Shown: positions 17,761 to 25,759 of the stretch, in pieces
Layout of the letters: each line of letters begins with the position of its first letter
Position numbering within the stretch: position 1 is the first letter of the stretch
Assembly (NCBI RefSeq): GCF_014493765.1
Contig: NZ_JACTVJ010000001.1
Location: forward strand, 248,001 to 312,000
DNA length: 64,000 nt
Reading direction: 5' to 3'
DNA from: Streptomyces polyasparticus
GTDB taxonomy: Bacteria; Actinomycetota; Actinomycetes; Streptomycetales; Streptomycetaceae
The notes under the pieces: model-generated
Told to the model about the DNA's origin: nothing
The model's database searches: none
What the model saw: the letters and a program-made list of their open reading frames with translations, nothing else
Position numbers and translations under genes: made by a program

Positions 17761-19158
17761 ATGAGCCAGACCCCGGACAACGCCGTCCGCCAGTACATCG
17801 AGCAGAACAGCGAAGCCTTCCTCGACGACCTCAAGGACTGGCTCCGCATCCCCTCCGTCTCGGCCCAGCCCGAGCACGCCGACGATGTACGCCGCAGCGC
17901 GGACTGGCTCGCCGCCAAGCTCAAGGAGACCGGCTTCCCGGTCACGGAGGTCTGGGAGACGGCCGGCGCCCCCGCCGTCTTCGCCGAGTGGCCGAGCGAC
18001 GACCCCGACGCCCCCACCGTCCTGGTCTACGGCCACCACGACGTCCAGCCCGCCGCCCGCGAGGACGGCTGGGACACCGACCCGTTCGAGCCGGAGACGA
18101 AGGGCAGGCAGCTCTACGCCCGCGGCGCCGCCGACGACAAGGGTCAGGTCTTCTTCCACACCCTGGGCGTCCGCGCGCACCTCGCGACCACGGGCCGCAC
18201 CACCCCCGCCGTGCACCTCAAGCTCCTCATCGAGGGCGAGGAGGAGTCCGGCTCCCCGCACTTCCGCACCCTGATCGAGCAGCACCGCCGCCGCCTCGCC
18301 GCCGACGCCGTGATCGTCTCCGACACCGGCATGTGGTCCGAGACCACCCCGACCGTCTGCACCGGCATGCGCGGCCTCGTCGAGTGCGAGCTCTCGCTGT
18401 GCGGCCCGGACCAGGACATCCACTCCGGTTCGTTCGGCGGTGCGGTGCCCAACCCGGCCACCGTCGCCGGCCGGATCGTCGCCGCGCTCCACGACGCGGA
18501 GAACAAGGTCGCGATCCCCGGCTTCTACGACGGCATCACCGAGCTCACCGACCGCGAGCGCGCCCTCTTCGCCGAGCTGCCCTTCGACGAGCAGGAGTGG
18601 CTGCGCACGGCCAAGTCGTACGCGGCCCACGGCGAGCAGGGCTACTCCACCCTGGAGCGCATCTGGGCCCGCCCGACCGCCGAGGTCAACGGCATCGGCG
18701 GCGGCTACCAGGGTGCGGGCGGCAAGACGGTCGTCCCCTCCAGCGCCTTCGTGAAGCTCTCCTTCCGCATCGTCGCGGGCCAGGACCCCGCCCGGGTCGA
18801 GGCCGCCATCACGCAGTGGGTCGAGGCACAGATGCCCGCCGGCATCCGGCACACGCTCACGTTCAGCGGCGCCACCCGCCCCTGCCTCACCCCGCTCGAC
18901 CACCCGGCGCTCGAAGCCGTCGCGCGCTCCATGGGCCGTGCGTTCGAGCAGCCGGTCCGCTTCACACGCGAGGGCGGTTCGGGACCGGCCGCCGACCTTC
19001 AGGACGTACTGGAGTCGCCGGTGCTCTTCCTGGGCATCTCCGTACCGTCGGACGGCTGGCACGCACCGAATGAGAAGGTCGAACTCGATCTGCTCATGAA
19101 GGGCGTCGAGGCCGCCGCGTACCTGTGGACCGATCTGGCCGGCTCGCTGCGCACCTGA
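17761..19158 (+). CDS. M20-family dipeptidase
   Basis: Cytoplasmic zinc dipeptidase of 465 residues, full length for the family. Metal-binding and catalytic segments are visible: YGHHDVQPA near 100 (first His ligand and catalytic Asp), ARGAADDKG (bridging Asp), and IEGEEESGS (general base Glu and metal-binding Glu). A lid/dimerisation domain occupies the middle, and the C-terminal HAPNEKVE holds the last His ligand. It is predicted to hydrolyse dipeptides or similar small peptides (CNDP/PepV-like); the exact substrate cannot be read from sequence. It follows adnB but has its own leaderless promoter. Confidence 0.92.
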   Translation: MSQTPDNAVRQYIEQNSEAFLDDLKDWLRIPSVSAQPEHADDVRRSADWLAAKLKETGFPVTEVWETAGAPAVFAEWPSDDPDAPTVLVYGHHDVQPAAREDGWDTDPFEPETKGRQLYARGAADDKGQVFFHTLGVRAHLATTGRTTPAVHLKLLIEGEEESGSPHFRTLIEQHRRRLAADAVIVSDTGMWSETTPTVCTGMRGLVECELSLCGPDQDIHSGSFGGAVPNPATVAGRIVAALHDAENKVAIPGFYDGITELTDRERALFAELPFDEQEWLRTAKSYAAHGEQGYSTLERIWARPTAEVNGIGGGYQGAGGKTVVPSSAFVKLSFRIVAGQDPARVEAAITQWVEAQMPAGIRHTLTFSGATRPCLTPLDHPALEAVARSMGRAFEQPVRFTREGGSGPAADLQDVLESPVLFLGISVPSDGWHAPNEKVELDLLMKGVEAAAYLWTDLAGSLRT

Positions 19159-19237
19159 CGCCCGAGGCCGCCACCACCTGCCGTATCCGCCGCCGTAGCC
19201 CTAAGTGCCCTTTCCATCGGGGGAGTTGGAAGTTCCT

Positions 19238-20191
19238 GTGACCACCTGGACCGACCGCACCGCTGACCGGCCCATCCCGCTCACCGCGCCGAGCGGCATC
19301 GACCGCGAGGCCCACCACCGTCTCGACGAGGCCTGGCTCGCCGCGGCCTGGAGCCACCCCACCACCCGGGTGTTCGTCGTCTCCGGCGGCCAGGTGCTCA
19401 TCGACGACACCGCCGACGGCGGCACCGAGATCGTCATGACGCCGACCTTCGAGGCCCCGGACACCGAAGTGCACCGCTACTTCCTCGGCACCGACGAGGA
19501 CGGCGTACGGTACTTCGCGCTGCAGAAGGACACGCTGCCCGGCCGCATGGACCAGTCCGCGCGCCCGGCGGGCCTGCGCGAGGCAGGACTGCTGCTCTCG
19601 CCGCGCGACGCGGGCCTGATGGTGCACGCGGTGGCGCTGGAGAACTGGCAGCGCATGCACCGCTTCTGCTCCCGCTGCGCCGAGCGCACCCAGATCGCCG
19701 CCGCCGGCCACATCCGCCGCTGCCCCGCGTGCGGCGCCGAGCACTACCCCCGTACGGACCCGGCGGTGATCATGGCCGTCACGGACGAGGAGGACCGCCT
19801 CCTGCTCGGCCGTCAGGTGCACTGGCCCGAGGGCCGCTTCTCGACCCTCGCGGGCTTCGTGGAGCCCGGCGAGTCCATCGAGCAGTCGGTGCGCCGCGAG
19901 GTCTTCGAGGAGGCGGGTGTGACGGTCGGCGAGGTCGAGTACGTCGCGTCCCAGCCCTGGCCCTTCCCGTCCTCGCTGATGCTCGGCTTCATGGCCCGTG
20001 CCACCTCCGCCGAGATCAATGTGGACGGCGACGAGATCGAGGAGGCCCGCTGGTTCTCCCGTGACGAGCTGCGCGCCGCCTTCGAGTCCGGCGAGGTCAT
20101 CCCGCCGTACGGCATCTCCATCGCGGCCCGTCTCATCGAGCTCTGGTACGGCAAGCCGCTCCCCAAGCCGCTCCCGGCCACGGGGTCGTAA
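19238..20191 (+). CDS. nudC: NAD(H) pyrophosphatase NudC
   Basis: Nudix hydrolase that cleaves NADH to NMNH and AMP and, in characterised relatives, removes NAD caps from RNA. The 317 residues have the NudC architecture: an N-terminal domain, then a zinc ribbon (CSRCAERT...CPACG), then the Nudix box (GFVEPGESIEQSVRREVFEE). The NudC-specific motif SQPWPFPSSLM follows it. The start is taken as GTG 19238, with GGAAG just upstream; an in-frame ATG at 19205 is less likely. nudC neighbours mycoredoxin, uvrD2 and adnB in mycobacteria as well, a redox and genome-maintenance neighbourhood. Confidence 0.95.
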   Translation: MTTWTDRTADRPIPLTAPSGIDREAHHRLDEAWLAAAWSHPTTRVFVVSGGQVLIDDTADGGTEIVMTPTFEAPDTEVHRYFLGTDEDGVRYFALQKDTLPGRMDQSARPAGLREAGLLLSPRDAGLMVHAVALENWQRMHRFCSRCAERTQIAAAGHIRRCPACGAEHYPRTDPAVIMAVTDEEDRLLLGRQVHWPEGRFSTLAGFVEPGESIEQSVRREVFEEAGVTVGEVEYVASQPWPFPSSLMLGFMARATSAEINVDGDEIEEARWFSRDELRAAFESGEVIPPYGISIAARLIELWYGKPLPKPLPATGS

Positions 20192-20234
20192 CCTGCCTTA
20201 CAGGGTCATTTCCGGGCGAAAGGCGTAGGAACCG

Positions 20235-20678
20235 ATGGCCGACTACCGCATCGAAACCACCCGCAACGGCTACCGCGACTGGACCGCCCGCAACGAACGG
20301 GGCGCCGAGGTCCGGATGGCCGCGGCCGACGACGACTCGGCCCAGCCGTCCTTCACTCCCGTCGAGCTGCTGCTCGCGGCGATGGGTGGCTGCAGCGGCA
20401 TGGTGCTCGACCGCACGGCACGCGCGGTCGAGCACGATGACCTCGCGATCACCATCGAGTCGGTCTCGACCCCCGAGGACGACGGCCGGATCGGCAAGAT
20501 CCGCGTCACATACGAGCTGGACATCCCCGCCGACGCCAACAACGGCAAGGCGGCCGAGGTCTTCGCCCGCGGTGTCCGCCTCACCCACGAACAGTTCTGC
20601 ACGGTCAGCCGTACGGTCGAGCACGGCGCCCGGGTCGAGGCGATCCTGCCGGACGGCTCGGTGGGGTTCGAGGGCTAG
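20235..20678 (+). CDS. OsmC-family protein
   Basis: A 147-residue OsmC/Ohr-superfamily protein. The two conserved cysteines expected for thiol-dependent peroxidase activity are present as Cys53 (MGGCSGM) and Cys122 (EQFCTVSRTV). It is predicted to reduce organic hydroperoxides, but general OsmC members also lack strong activity, so the substrate is unknown. An AGGCGTAGGA-like region lies just before the ATG. Its TAG stop overlaps the TAG stop of the oppositely directed PfkB-kinase gene: both stops use the same CTAG at 20675-20678. Confidence 0.88.
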   Translation: MADYRIETTRNGYRDWTARNERGAEVRMAAADDDSAQPSFTPVELLLAAMGGCSGMVLDRTARAVEHDDLAITIESVSTPEDDGRIGKIRVTYELDIPADANNGKAAEVFARGVRLTHEQFCTVSRTVEHGARVEAILPDGSVGFEG

Positions 20679-21625
20679 AGGCGCGACACTGTGGGCTTCG
20701 AGGGCTGGACGCGCGGCGTCGCGTCCAACTCCGCGGCGCGGGCGACGAGTTCGGCCCTGCTGATCGCGTCCGTCTTCGTCGACGGGACCGTACAGGCGAA
20801 GGCCCCCGCGACCGCCCCGTACAGAGCGCACCGCTCCAAGTCTTCGCCGCCGAGCCACCCGTAGAGGAAGCCGGCGGCGAAGGCGTCCCCCGCACCGTTC
20901 GAGTCGACGACGGGCGCCGGGGGCACGACGGCGGGCACCTTCGTGAGCTGCCCGTCCGCCAGCATCAGGGCGCCCTCCGCCCCCGCGGTCGCGACCACCA
21001 CCCGCGCCCGGCCGCGCGCCGCGATCTTCCGTAGCGTGCGCTCCGGATCGGAGAGCGCGGCCGCGGACAGGAAGACGAGGTCCGCCTCGTACGCGAACTG
21101 CTCGTGGTACGGGTTCTCGCCGTCCCAGTTGTGCAGATCCGTCGAGACGGTCGGACCGGCCTCCCGCAGCAGCGGCAGCGCGAAGGCGCACGGATACGTG
21201 ATCACGACATGGGCGTGCCGGCTCGCCCCGGCCAGCTTCCGTACGGTCGCCTCGGGCAGCCGGTCCGACTCCTGGGAGCGCGAGTCGTCGTACAGCGAGA
21301 GCCGCCGCCCGTCGGGACCGACGAGATTGACCGCGCGCTTCGTCCCGCCCGGCATCGGTACGAAGGTGCAGGGGATGTCACGGTCGCGGTGCAGCGCCCG
21401 GACGAGCTCGCCTTCGTGGTCGTCGCCCAGCATGTCCAGGTGATGGGTGCGCAGCCCCAGCGCGGCGACCGAGACGGCGACGAAGTCCCCGCTCTGTCCG
21501 GCCCGCGTGACGATGCCCGGCCGGATCATGTAACTGTCGGCGAACGGCAGCGGCAGCTCCGGCACATGGACGATGGTGTCCACGCCGGCGCCGCCCAGGA
21601 CGAGGACATCGGTCTCGGTGCGCAT
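20675..21625 (-). CDS. PfkB-family sugar or nucleoside kinase
   Basis: Ribokinase-like kinase of 316 residues. The N-terminal VLVLGGAGVD and the signature DSNGAGDAFAAGF, with the catalytic Asp and the anion hole, are clear. The N-terminal glycine-rich and RPGIVTRAGQSGD segments match the substrate-binding part of ribokinase-type enzymes. Substrate cannot be deduced. It converges on the OsmC gene with overlapping stop codons and diverges from the small glutaredoxin-like gene, from which it is separated by only about 75 bases. Confidence 0.88.
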   Translation of the reverse strand: MRTETDVLVLGGAGVDTIVHVPELPLPFADSYMIRPGIVTRAGQSGDFVAVSVAALGLRTHHLDMLGDDHEGELVRALHRDRDIPCTFVPMPGGTKRAVNLVGPDGRRLSLYDDSRSQESDRLPEATVRKLAGASRHAHVVITYPCAFALPLLREAGPTVSTDLHNWDGENPYHEQFAYEADLVFLSAAALSDPERTLRKIAARGRARVVVATAGAEGALMLADGQLTKVPAVVPPAPVVDSNGAGDAFAAGFLYGWLGGEDLERCALYGAVAGAFACTVPSTKTDAISRAELVARAAELDATPRVQPSKPTVSRL

Positions 21626-21653
21626 GTGATCCTCTCGACTGCGAGCGGGGGAG

Positions 21654-21659
21654 TAGCCT
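21654..21659 (+). promoter_or_regulatory. -10 element before the glutaredoxin-like gene
   Basis: TAGCCT lies 42 bases before the ATG at 21702. It would give a short leader that includes a GGGGG tract near the start. Confidence 0.5.
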
Positions 21660-21701
21660 GCTGGACCATCTCCTCATACGGAGACGGCGATCGGGGGCGT
21701 G

Positions 21702-21968
21702 ATGAGCAACAACGAGGGCGTGACGGTCTATTGGCGCCCGGGCTGCCCGTACTGCATGCGTCTGCGCCTGGCCCTGCGCCTGCGGCGACTCCCGCGCACC
21801 GAGGTCAACATCTGGGAGAACGCGGACGCGGCGGCCTTCGTCCGCTCGGTCGCGGACGGCAACGAAACGGTCCCGACCGTCGTGGTCGCCGGCCACGCGA
21901 TGGTCAACCCCTCGCCGGGCACGGTGATGGCAGAGGTGCGGGGCCGGGCGCCGCATCTGCTGACGTAG
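21702..21968 (+). CDS. Glutaredoxin-like protein (CPYC)
   Basis: Thioredoxin-fold small protein of 88 residues. The dithiol motif CPYC follows YWRPG near the N-terminus, and the cis-Pro segment ETVPTVVVAG is present. It differs from the neighbouring mycoredoxin (CGYC). Actinobacteria use mycothiol instead of glutathione, so the partner is probably mycothiol or thioredoxin; this is inference. GTG at 21699 directly precedes the chosen ATG at 21702 and could be the real start. It converges on the mycoredoxin gene, with a terminator between. Confidence 0.85.
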   Translation: MSNNEGVTVYWRPGCPYCMRLRLALRLRRLPRTEVNIWENADAAAFVRSVADGNETVPTVVVAGHAMVNPSPGTVMAEVRGRAPHLLT

Positions 21969-21989
21969 ACGACCGAGGCGAACCAAAAG

Positions 21990-22025
21990 GAGCGGGCCCC
22001 GCCGGAAAACCGGCAGAGCCCGCTC
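21990..22025. terminator. Bidirectional terminator between two redoxin genes
   Basis: Two-part hairpin: outer arms GAGCGGGC and GCCCGCTC, inner arms GCCGG and CCGGC around an AAAA loop. It lies between two convergent genes and can serve both. Confidence 0.85.
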
Positions 22026-22046
22026 ACTCAGGTCCTACGGGCGCGC

Positions 22047-22289
22047 TCAGGCGCCGACCTTCTGCTTCACCTGGGCCAGCGAAGGGTTCGTCAGGGTCGA
22101 GCCGTCCTCGAAGAGGACCGTCGGCACGGTCTGGTTGCCGCCGTTCGCCTTCTCGACGAACGCCGCGGACTCCGGGTCGTGCTCGATGTTGATCTCCTTG
22201 TACGCGATGCCCTCGCGGTCCAGCTGCTTCTTCAGCCGCTGGCAGTAGCCGCACCACGTGGTGCTGTACATCGTCACAGTGCCCGGCAT
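22047..22289 (-). CDS. mrx1: Mycoredoxin (CGYC glutaredoxin-like)
   Basis: An 80-residue thioredoxin-fold oxidoreductase. The active site CGYC in TTWCGYCQRL and the cis-Pro segment QTVPTVLFEDG match mycoredoxin-1, the mycothiol-dependent reductase that removes mycothiol from mixed disulfides. It sits between nudC-region genes and uvrD2, as Rv3198A does in Mycobacterium tuberculosis. An upstream sigma-R consensus promoter places it in the disulfide-stress regulon together with sigR at 57.5 kb in this window. The start ATG follows AGGAGCG. Confidence 0.93.
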   Translation of the reverse strand: MPGTVTMYSTTWCGYCQRLKKQLDREGIAYKEINIEHDPESAAFVEKANGGNQTVPTVLFEDGSTLTNPSLAQVKQKVGA

Positions 22290-22350
22290 GTCTCTCGCGC
22301 TCCTTAAAGATCCCGGTGCGGGGTCGCACTTCGTGCTCGCACCTGGGGAG

Positions 22351-22376
22351 AACGTACGTCAGGCCTGCGCCATTCC
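22351..22376 (-). promoter_or_regulatory. Sigma-R promoter of the mycoredoxin gene
   Basis: On the minus strand GGAAT is followed by exactly 18 bases and then GTT, the SigR consensus. It lies about 60-90 bases upstream of the mycoredoxin ATG and in the correct orientation. Confidence 0.85.
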
Positions 22377-22416
22377 CACAAAGGTCCGCTCATTAGTACG
22401 ACCGATAGTGCCCCCC

Positions 22417-22425
22417 TGTGGACAA
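22417..22425 (-). promoter_or_regulatory. DnaA-box-like site upstream of uvrD2
   Basis: TGTGGACAA is the reverse complement of TTGTCCACA, the Streptomyces DnaA box. It is isolated and lies 40 bases before the uvrD2 start, so any role would be regulatory and is unproven. Confidence 0.4.
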
Positions 22426-22464
22426 GCGGCACGGGCTGCTCCCGAGACCTGGCAGCATGGCGGG

Positions 22465-24663
22465 GTGACAGCTGCAACGCCTTCCCCGCTGTTCCCGGAC
22501 GTCCCGGGAAGCGCAGACGCCGTGCTCGACGGGCTCGACCCCGAGCAGCGCGAGGTCGCCACCGCCCTGCACGGGCCGGTGTGCGTGCTCGCGGGAGCCG
22601 GTACGGGCAAGACGCGCGCCATCACCCACCGCATCGCGTACGGGGTGAGGGCCGGAATCCTCCAGCCGTCGAGTGTGCTCGCCGTCACGTTCACCAACCG
22701 CGCCGCGGGAGAGATGCGCGGCCGGCTCCGCCAGCTCGGCGCGACCGGGGTGCAGGCGCGCACTTTCCACTCGGCGGCGCTGCGCCAGCTGCAGTACTTC
22801 TGGCCCAAGGCCGTCGGCGGCGGCATGCCACGCCTGGTGGAGCGCAAGGCACAGCTGGTGGCGGAGGCCGCAGCCCGCTGCCGTATCCGCCTCGACCGGG
22901 GCGAGCTGCGCGATGTGACCAGCGAGATCGAGTGGTGCAAGGTCACCCAGACCGTCGCCGAGGACTACCCGGCGGCCGTGGTGAAGGCGGGCCGCGACGC
23001 CCCCCGCGATCCGGCCGAGATCTCCCGTATCTACACGCACTATGAGCAGCTCAAGCAGGAGCGCGGCGTCATCGACTTCGAGGACGTGCTGCTGCTCACG
23101 GTCGCGATCCTGCAGGACCGCTATGACATCGCCGAGCAGGTCCGCGCGCAGTACCAGCACTTCGTCGTGGACGAGTACCAGGACGTCAGCCCGCTCCAGC
23201 AGCGGCTGCTCGACCTGTGGCTCGGCGAGCGCGACAGCCTGTGTGTGGTGGGCGACGCGAGCCAGACGATTTACTCGTTCACGGGCGCGACCCCGGACCA
23301 CCTCCTCAACTTCCGTACGCGCCATCCGCAGGCCACCGTCGTCAAGCTGATCCGCGACTACCGCTCGACCCCCCAGGTCGTCCACCTCGCCAACGGACTG
23401 CTTGCCGCCGCGAAGGGCCGCGCCGCCGAACACCGCCTCGAACTGGTCTCGCAGCGCGAGGGCGGCCCCGAGCCCGTCTATGCCGAGTACGGCGACGAGC
23501 CCACCGAGGCCGAGCACACCGCCCGCAGGATCCGCGACCTCATGGCCGCGGGCACCCCGGCGAGCGAGATCGCGATCCTCTTCCGTACGAACGGGCAGTC
23601 CGAGCTCTACGAACAGGCCCTCGCGGACGCCGGCATCGCCTACCAGCTGCGTGGCGCCGAGCGCTTCTTCGAGCGCCAGGAAGTACGCGAGGCGGGCGCC
23701 GCCCTGCGCGGCGCGGCCCGCTTCGGCGGCAATGACTCGCTGCTCGACGATGCCGTGGACCTGCCCTCGCAGGTGCGCGCCGTCCTGTCCACCAAGGGCT
23801 GGACCAGCCAGGCCCCGGCAGGATCGGGCGCGGTCCGCGACCGCTGGGAGTCGCTCGCCGCCCTGGTGCGCCTCGCCGAGGACTTCGCCGCGGCCAAGGC
23901 GGACGCCACCCTCGCCGACCTGGTCGCCGAGCTCGACGAGCGGGCCGCCGCCCAGCACGCGCCCACCGTCCAGGGAGTCACCCTCGCCTCGCTGCACGCG
24001 GCCAAGGGCCTGGAGTGGGACGCGGTGTTCCTGGTCGGCCTGACCGAGGGCATGCTGCCCATCGCGTACGCGACGACCGATGAGCAGGTCGAGGAGGAGC
24101 GGCGCCTGCTGTACGTGGGCGTCACCCGCGCCCGGCGTCATCTGTCCCTTTCGTGGGCGCTCGCGCGCTCGCCCGGCGGCCGGGCGAGCCGGCGGCCGAG
24201 CTCCTTCCTCGACGGACTGCGCCCGGGCTCCGTGGGCGCGGGGCTCCGGCGGGCCGGGGGAGTGTCGGGCGGCTCGTCCGTCGAGCGCGGCACCCGAGGT
24301 CCCGCGCGCAAGCCGCGCGCACCCGTGCCCTGCCGCGTCTGCGGACGCACCCTCACCGACGCCGGCGAGCTCAAGCTGATGCGCTGCGAGGACTGCCCCT
24401 CCGACATGGACGAAGGGCTCTACGAGCGGCTGCGCGACTGGCGTGCGGAGCGGGCTGAGGAGATCGGTCAGCCCGCATACTGCGTGTTCACGGACAAGAC
24501 GCTCATAGCGATCGCGGAGAACATCCCGGACGACGAGCAGGCGCTCGCGCGCATCCCCGGGGTCGGCAGAAGAAAACTTGACCGCTTCGGCGCCGACGTC
24601 CTCGCCATCTGTGCAGGTGAGGCGCCTGCGACGGGAGTTGCGGAAGAGGACGAGGGTGTCTGA
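22465..24663 (+). CDS. uvrD2: ATP-dependent DNA helicase UvrD2
   Basis: Superfamily 1A 3'-5' DNA helicase of 732 residues. Walker A GAGTGKT is at 44-50, motif II FVVDEYQDVS, and further motor motifs VVGDASQTIYSFTGA and ASLHAAKGLEWDAVF follow. The C-terminal part carries the UvrD2 hallmark tetracysteine CxxC-x14-CxxC (CRVCG...CEDC), then an HRDC domain (KTLIAIAENIPDDEQ to the end). The start is GTG 22465; no better upstream start exists. The next gene system is wblC, as in mycobacteria, where uvrD2 and whiB7 are neighbours. A run of rare codons (AGA AGA AAA CTT) occurs near 24570 in the HRDC region. Confidence 0.95.
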   Translation: MTAATPSPLFPDVPGSADAVLDGLDPEQREVATALHGPVCVLAGAGTGKTRAITHRIAYGVRAGILQPSSVLAVTFTNRAAGEMRGRLRQLGATGVQARTFHSAALRQLQYFWPKAVGGGMPRLVERKAQLVAEAAARCRIRLDRGELRDVTSEIEWCKVTQTVAEDYPAAVVKAGRDAPRDPAEISRIYTHYEQLKQERGVIDFEDVLLLTVAILQDRYDIAEQVRAQYQHFVVDEYQDVSPLQQRLLDLWLGERDSLCVVGDASQTIYSFTGATPDHLLNFRTRHPQATVVKLIRDYRSTPQVVHLANGLLAAAKGRAAEHRLELVSQREGGPEPVYAEYGDEPTEAEHTARRIRDLMAAGTPASEIAILFRTNGQSELYEQALADAGIAYQLRGAERFFERQEVREAGAALRGAARFGGNDSLLDDAVDLPSQVRAVLSTKGWTSQAPAGSGAVRDRWESLAALVRLAEDFAAAKADATLADLVAELDERAAAQHAPTVQGVTLASLHAAKGLEWDAVFLVGLTEGMLPIAYATTDEQVEEERRLLYVGVTRARRHLSLSWALARSPGGRASRRPSSFLDGLRPGSVGAGLRRAGGVSGGSSVERGTRGPARKPRAPVPCRVCGRTLTDAGELKLMRCEDCPSDMDEGLYERLRDWRAERAEEIGQPAYCVFTDKTLIAIAENIPDDEQALARIPGVGRRKLDRFGADVLAICAGEAPATGVAEEDEGV

Positions 24664-24676
24664 GGAAAACTCGTCG

Positions 24677-24716
24677 AAAAAATAGTTTGCGCGCGCCCGA
24701 CGAAGACCCATAGGTT
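24677..24716 (+). promoter_or_regulatory. WhiB7/WblC-type autoregulated promoter
   Basis: An AT-rich block AAAAAATA (24677-24684) stands immediately upstream of a -35 element TTGCGC (24687-24692). An 18-base spacer leads to the -10 element TAGGTT (24711-24716). WhiB7 uses a C-terminal AT-hook to bind AT-rich DNA next to the -35 of housekeeping-sigma promoters, including its own. Transcription would begin near 24723, giving wblC a leader of about 600 bases. Confidence 0.8.
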
Positions 24717-24872
24717 CTTCAAGCACGGAGACGGGCGCTTCATGAGGCCCTGAAACGGACGCTTCCTGAAGCCCGGATTCCGTGTTGTACTTGAAGACCT
24801 TGAACATCAGCGACTGGTGACTGTGGCAACACAGCACCACCGGTCCCGAGACGCCGAGAGGAGGCGAGTCCA

Positions 24873-25220
24873 GTGATCAGCATCATCAACCGCACCAAAA
24901 TGACCGACGTTGACCGCTCGGTCGTCGCCACCTGCCCGCTCGGTATCTCGCTCCTGGGCACCGGTCTGTCCGGCGTTCGCGCCGGCCGTCTGGCCGCCCC
25001 GGCTCCCATTGCCGCTTCCGTGGATTCCGTCTCGCTGCTCGCCAGTGAGCGTCTCCTCGGCGGCAATGAGCGACCGACCAAGGCACCGGAAGCAGTAGTG
25101 GCACAGGCGCAGGCCTATGCCTTTGCGGCGGCCGGTGCCGGATCCCGGAAGCAGACGACGACGCAGCACCAGCACATGTGGGCCTTCCGCGGGCTCGAAC
25201 CCTGGAGTGATCCAGCCTGA
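24873..25220 (+). CDS. Leader ORF (uORF) of wblC, 115 codons
   Basis: Open frame starting at GTG 24873 with a strong ribosome binding site (AGAGGAGG, eight bases away) inside the long wblC leader. The product MISIINRTKMTDVDRSVV... has no domain I recognise; it is Ala/Ser/Gly-rich with a central hydrophobic-like stretch. Its 3' codons (near TTCCGCGG, 25185-25192) can pair with the left arm of the downstream intrinsic terminator, and its TGA stop falls inside another hairpin (25216-25232). This is consistent with a coding region whose translation controls attenuation of wblC, as reported for Streptomyces wblC. Whether the peptide itself has a function is unknown. Confidence 0.7.
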   Translation: MISIINRTKMTDVDRSVVATCPLGISLLGTGLSGVRAGRLAAPAPIAASVDSVSLLASERLLGGNERPTKAPEAVVAQAQAYAFAAAGAGSRKQTTTQHQHMWAFRGLEPWSDPA

Positions 25221-25287
25221 TCGACGATCAGGCCGGCGCCTTCAGGGCCGCGGAACCCCATCCGGGATCCGCGGCCCTTTCGTTTGT
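25185..25287 (+). promoter_or_regulatory. wblC transcription attenuator (antiterminator and intrinsic terminator)
   Basis: The terminator is an 11-bp stem, AGGGCCGCGGA (25244-25254) and TCCGCGGCCCT (25268-25278), followed by TTTCGTTTGT. The sequence TTCCGCGG at 25185-25192, within the leader ORF, is complementary to CCGCGGAA at 25248-25255, so a mutually exclusive antiterminator can form. A third hairpin, CCTGATCG/CGATCAGG (25216-25232), contains the leader ORF stop codon. Stalled or reduced leader translation would free the antiterminator and allow read-through into wblC. Confidence 0.8.
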
Positions 25288-25324
25288 CCCGAACCGGACG
25301 GACGAAGCAGAAGGAGCCATGGAA

Positions 25325-25759
25325 ATGCAGTACCTGGTACCAGCCGCCACCCGGCCGACCGGCCGGAACGACCAGACGAGGACGACACACACCGTGCCTA
25401 CCGAAACGCACGCCCCGTCAGTACCGCCTTCAGAGACGTACCCCCCGCCCGGCCTTCAGGAGAACACCTTGACTCCCCTCACCGCGCTCACCGCGCTTGA
25501 CGACGCCATCGAGAACCTCGGTGTACCCGTCCCCTGCCGCTCGTTCGACCCGGAGGTCTTCTTCGCCGAGTCGCCTGCGGACGTCGAGTACGCCAAGTCG
25601 CTCTGCCGTACCTGCCCGCTGGTCGAGGCCTGCCTCGCCGGTGCGAAGGAGCGGCGCGAGCCCTGGGGTGTCTGGGGTGGCGAGCTGTTCGTCCAGGGTG
25701 TCGTCGTCGCCCGCAAGCGGCCGCGTGGCCGCCCGCGCAAGAACCCGGTCGTCGCATGA
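25325..25759 (+). CDS. wblC: WhiB-family regulator WblC (WhiB7), intrinsic antibiotic resistance
   Basis: Iron-sulfur transcription activator of the WhiB7 subclass, which switches on intrinsic resistance to ribosome-targeting antibiotics. The 144 residues include cluster cysteines Cys71, Cys94, Cys97 and Cys103 (VPCRSF and CRTCPLVEAC), the GVWGG turn, and the C-terminal AT-hook RGRPRKNP that defines WhiB7. The start ATG 25325 is placed 8-9 bases from AAGGAG; ATG 25319 is too close to it. GTG 25394 is an alternative that would give a product closer to known WblC N-termini. Transcription is predicted to be autoregulated and attenuated (see leader features). Its stop overlaps the start of the next gene. 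Confidence 0.95.
   Translation: MQYLVPAATRPTGRNDQTRTTHTVPTETHAPSVPPSETYPPPGLQENTLTPLTALTALDDAIENLGVPVPCRSFDPEVFFAESPADVEYAKSLCRTCPLVEACLAGAKERREPWGVWGGELFVQGVVVARKRPRGRPRKNPVVA

Noticed and set aside
22393-24840. Long leftward open frame opposite uvrD2
   Set aside because: Antisense shadow of a clear helicase gene, low-complexity composition, no start signal.
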